DNA of 7,468 nucleotides from NCBI GenBank assembly GCA_030145955.1, contig JASLCR010000088.1, forward strand, positions 1-7,468, in the 5' to 3' direction. The notes below the pieces were generated by a model. That model was not told the origin of the DNA. It searched no databases and was given only the letters and a program-made list of their open reading frames with translations. Both the position numbers and the translations under genes were made by a program. This DNA is from Candidatus Saccharimonadales bacterium (GTDB taxonomy: Bacteria; Patescibacteriota; Saccharimonadia; Saccharimonadales; Saccharimonadaceae). Every line of letters starts with the position of its first letter. Position 1 is the stretch's first letter. Positions 6,069-7,468 of the stretch are shown piece after piece.

Positions 6069-6787
6069 TGCCAGATAACACTCCTACAACAGGCAATAGC
6101 GCAAACGTTTCGTTGCGTAAGCGCCAGCAAATAGAAAATACTGGCAAGACAATGTTTATGTGGGTGGCAATTGCATCGGCTATTGTGGCGATTGCAGTGG
6201 TGCTTTCGAGCTCGATCATTGAGCGGCTTATATTTAATCAGACTATTCTGTCCAAAAAAGGTGAAACTGCCGCAAATCTAAAGAGTAATAATGCTGTTGT
6301 CGATCAGCTGAGGGCATCAATTCGTGAGCGAAATACCAGCCAAGCTTTACTTGATACGCAGCGGCCAAATGGCGCAGAACCGCTTTCTGTTGTACTTGAT
6401 GCACTGCCTGCTCAGCCGAATACTGATGCACTTGGCTCATCACTAAAGCAAAAACTGCTTAATGTTCCTGGTGTGAGGATTGATACGCTTGATCCAGGTC
6501 AGGTAACTGATGAGAGTGAGAGCAGTTCAGGCTTGAGCGAGATAGAGTTTTCGTTTAAGGTGAGCGCATCGAATGCAAATGGTGTTGCAGAGGTACTCCG
6601 TAATCTTGAGCGCTCAATTAGGGTATTTGCACCAAAGCAGGTTGTGATTGAGCAGCAGGCGGGGTCAATTTCACTCACGGTGACAGGTACTGCGTATTAT
6701 GCGCCTGAAGTGAAGGTAGAACTGAAAGAAAAAGCAATTCCGCCTCATGCAAGTAGTGCAAAAACCAAAAAGGCAGGTAAATCATGA
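6068..6787 (+). CDS. pilO: Type IV pilus assembly protein PilO-like
   Basis: A 239-residue bitopic membrane protein, starting at the ATG chosen by the consensus ribosome site. A polar N-terminus of about 28 residues with a basic patch (RKRQQ) is followed by a transmembrane segment at about 29-51, then a helical, coiled-coil-prone stretch at about 52-92. An alpha/beta domain at about 100-215 ends in strands such as SISLTVTGTAYYAP, and the tail is rich in Lys. This is the PilO plan. Sequence-level conservation is low in this family, so the call leans on fold pattern and on position directly after pilM and pilN. PilO dimerises with PilN in the inner-membrane alignment complex. The last four bases overlap the next gene (ATGA). 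Confidence 0.82.
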   Translation: MPDNTPTTGNSANVSLRKRQQIENTGKTMFMWVAIASAIVAIAVVLSSSIIERLIFNQTILSKKGETAANLKSNNAVVDQLRASIRERNTSQALLDTQRPNGAEPLSVVLDALPAQPNTDALGSSLKQKLLNVPGVRIDTLDPGQVTDESESSSGLSEIEFSFKVSASNANGVAEVLRNLERSIRVFAPKQVVIEQQAGSISLTVTGTAYYAPEVKVELKEKAIPPHASSAKTKKAGKS

Positions 6788-7014
6788 AAAAAACCGATAT
6801 TGCGATGATTATTTTGGTGGTAGCAGTAAGTGCGGCTGTTGCGTATGGACTCGTCAGTGCGATTCCTGGGCTTAAATTATCCAACGATCCAGTAAAAGTG
6901 AAGACAATCGAGAAATATTCTGCAGATGTTGCTGAGCCAGACCCAAAAATTTTCAATAAAGATGCTATTAATCCGACTGTCGATGTAACTATCGGCGGCG
7001 AAACAAATGAGTAG
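6784..7014 (+). CDS. Small single-pass membrane protein in the pil operon
   Basis: This 76-residue protein has a short basic start (MKKTD), one transmembrane helix at about 7-27, and a hydrophilic tail of about 48 residues on the far side of the membrane, rich in Asp, Lys and Pro and ending TIGGETNE. I recognise no family. It overlaps pilO by four bases and lies 11 bases before pilB, so it is almost certainly co-expressed with the pilus machinery. It occupies the place of pilP in Gram-negative pilMNOP operons. However, it lacks a lipobox and PilP's beta-domain, as expected where there is no outer-membrane secretin to reach. It may be an accessory subunit of the PilNO platform (inference). A weak AGGCAGGT site precedes the ATG. 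Confidence 0.8.
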   Translation: MKKTDIAMIILVVAVSAAVAYGLVSAIPGLKLSNDPVKVKTIEKYSADVAEPDPKIFNKDAINPTVDVTIGGETNE

Positions 7015-7025
7015 CGGGGCGTCCT

Positions 7026-7468
7026 ATGGCGTTATTAACCGACGAGCTCCAGGACAAGCTTCTTGATACTCTCGTAGATGAGGGTCTTCTTGAAGGTCAA
7101 GTAATTACGACAACTCGCGAAGAGGCTGCACAGTCAGGCAAGTCGATTATCGGCCTGCTTATTGAAAAGGGAGCTGTTGACGAGGAGCTATTGACCCATG
7201 CAACGGCGCAAGTATCTGGGGTGCCGTATGTTAATTTGCGTAACTCAATTATTAACGAGCAGATTCTTGGATTACTTCCCGAAGATATCGCCGAACGCTT
7301 TATGGCAGTGCCGCTCGCAGAGGTGCAAAATCGCCTGGCTGTTGCCATGATCGATGCTAACAATGTGCAGGCGGTAGATTACCTTTCAAACCTCATTCAG
7401 CGTCCGTTGAAGGTTTTCATGGCATCAGAGGAAGGTATTCGACACGTTCTTGATCAGTACAAGACCGA
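7026..7468 (+). CDS. pilB: Type IV pilus assembly ATPase PilB/GspE family, N-terminal part (cut by window edge)
   Basis: The first 147 residues are present. They form the MshEN-type N-terminal domain of PilB/GspE secretion ATPases: a helical part (residues 1-65, with the pattern GKSIIGLLIEKGAVDEELL), then GVPYVNLRNSIINEQILGLLPEDIAERFMAVPLAEVQNRLAVAMIDANN, the familiar run up to 'P...A....PL....L.VAM.DP.N'. The second part resembles the c-di-GMP-binding half of MshEN domains, but whether ligand residues are kept cannot be judged. The catalytic Walker domains lie beyond the window. An in-frame stop at 7008-7010 and the absence of other start codons make ATG 7026 the only start. The ribosome site is weak (GGGG at 7015-7018 region). 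PilB and PilT share this domain type less often, so extension-ATPase PilB is favoured. Confidence 0.85.
   Translation, partial: MALLTDELQDKLLDTLVDEGLLEGQVITTTREEAAQSGKSIIGLLIEKGAVDEELLTHATAQVSGVPYVNLRNSIINEQILGLLPEDIAERFMAVPLAEVQNRLAVAMIDANNVQAVDYLSNLIQRPLKVFMASEEGIRHVLDQYKT

Noticed and set aside
1..7468. CRISPR arrays, tRNA or rRNA genes, and insertion sequences.
   Set aside because: No regularly spaced repeats, no tRNA T-loop with acceptor pairing, and no transposase-like frames were seen on either strand.

Overview
The window most resembles a genome of the candidate phyla radiation, probably Saccharibacteria (TM7). The main evidence is a compact type IV pilus operon without a pilP homologue, headed by a very large secreted protein whose architecture I recall from that lineage. 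This assignment is by recognition and has not been checked by a search. Native DNA is AT-rich to moderate (28% to 48% GC in the 60-base blocks I counted). One internal block is much richer, at about 60-65%.

Layout: (1) Positions 388 to 1 on the minus strand hold the first 129 residues of the translation-associated P-loop ATPase YchF, cut by the window edge. (2) Positions 389 to about 540 are an AT-rich regulatory region with a minus-strand promoter for ychF, a strong plus-strand promoter and two inverted repeats. (3) From about 541 to 1767 lies a GC-rich, self-contained cassette: a leader with an imperfect palindrome, a good Shine-Dalgarno site, a 333-residue Sec-secreted protein with high-GC codon use, and a strong intrinsic terminator. 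It looks actinobacterial and interrupts DNA that matches on both sides. (4) From about 1819 to 4248 is one gene for a secreted or membrane-anchored protein of about 809 residues with 12 cysteines and a beta-rich C-terminal half. (5) From 4300 to the window end is a tightly packed operon: pilM, pilN, pilO, a 76-residue single-pass membrane protein, and the start of a pilB-type assembly ATPase.

PilM (cytoplasmic, actin-like), PilN and PilO (bitopic inner-membrane proteins) form the alignment platform that couples the PilB motor to the pilus. The small membrane protein sits where pilP lies in Gram-negative pilMNOP operons. The large surface protein just upstream is a candidate pilus-associated adhesin. 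Saccharibacteria live as epibionts on Actinobacteria and use type IV pili, so an actinobacterial-looking secreted-protein gene beside this locus is either an interesting transfer from a host or an assembly chimera; the sequence alone cannot decide.
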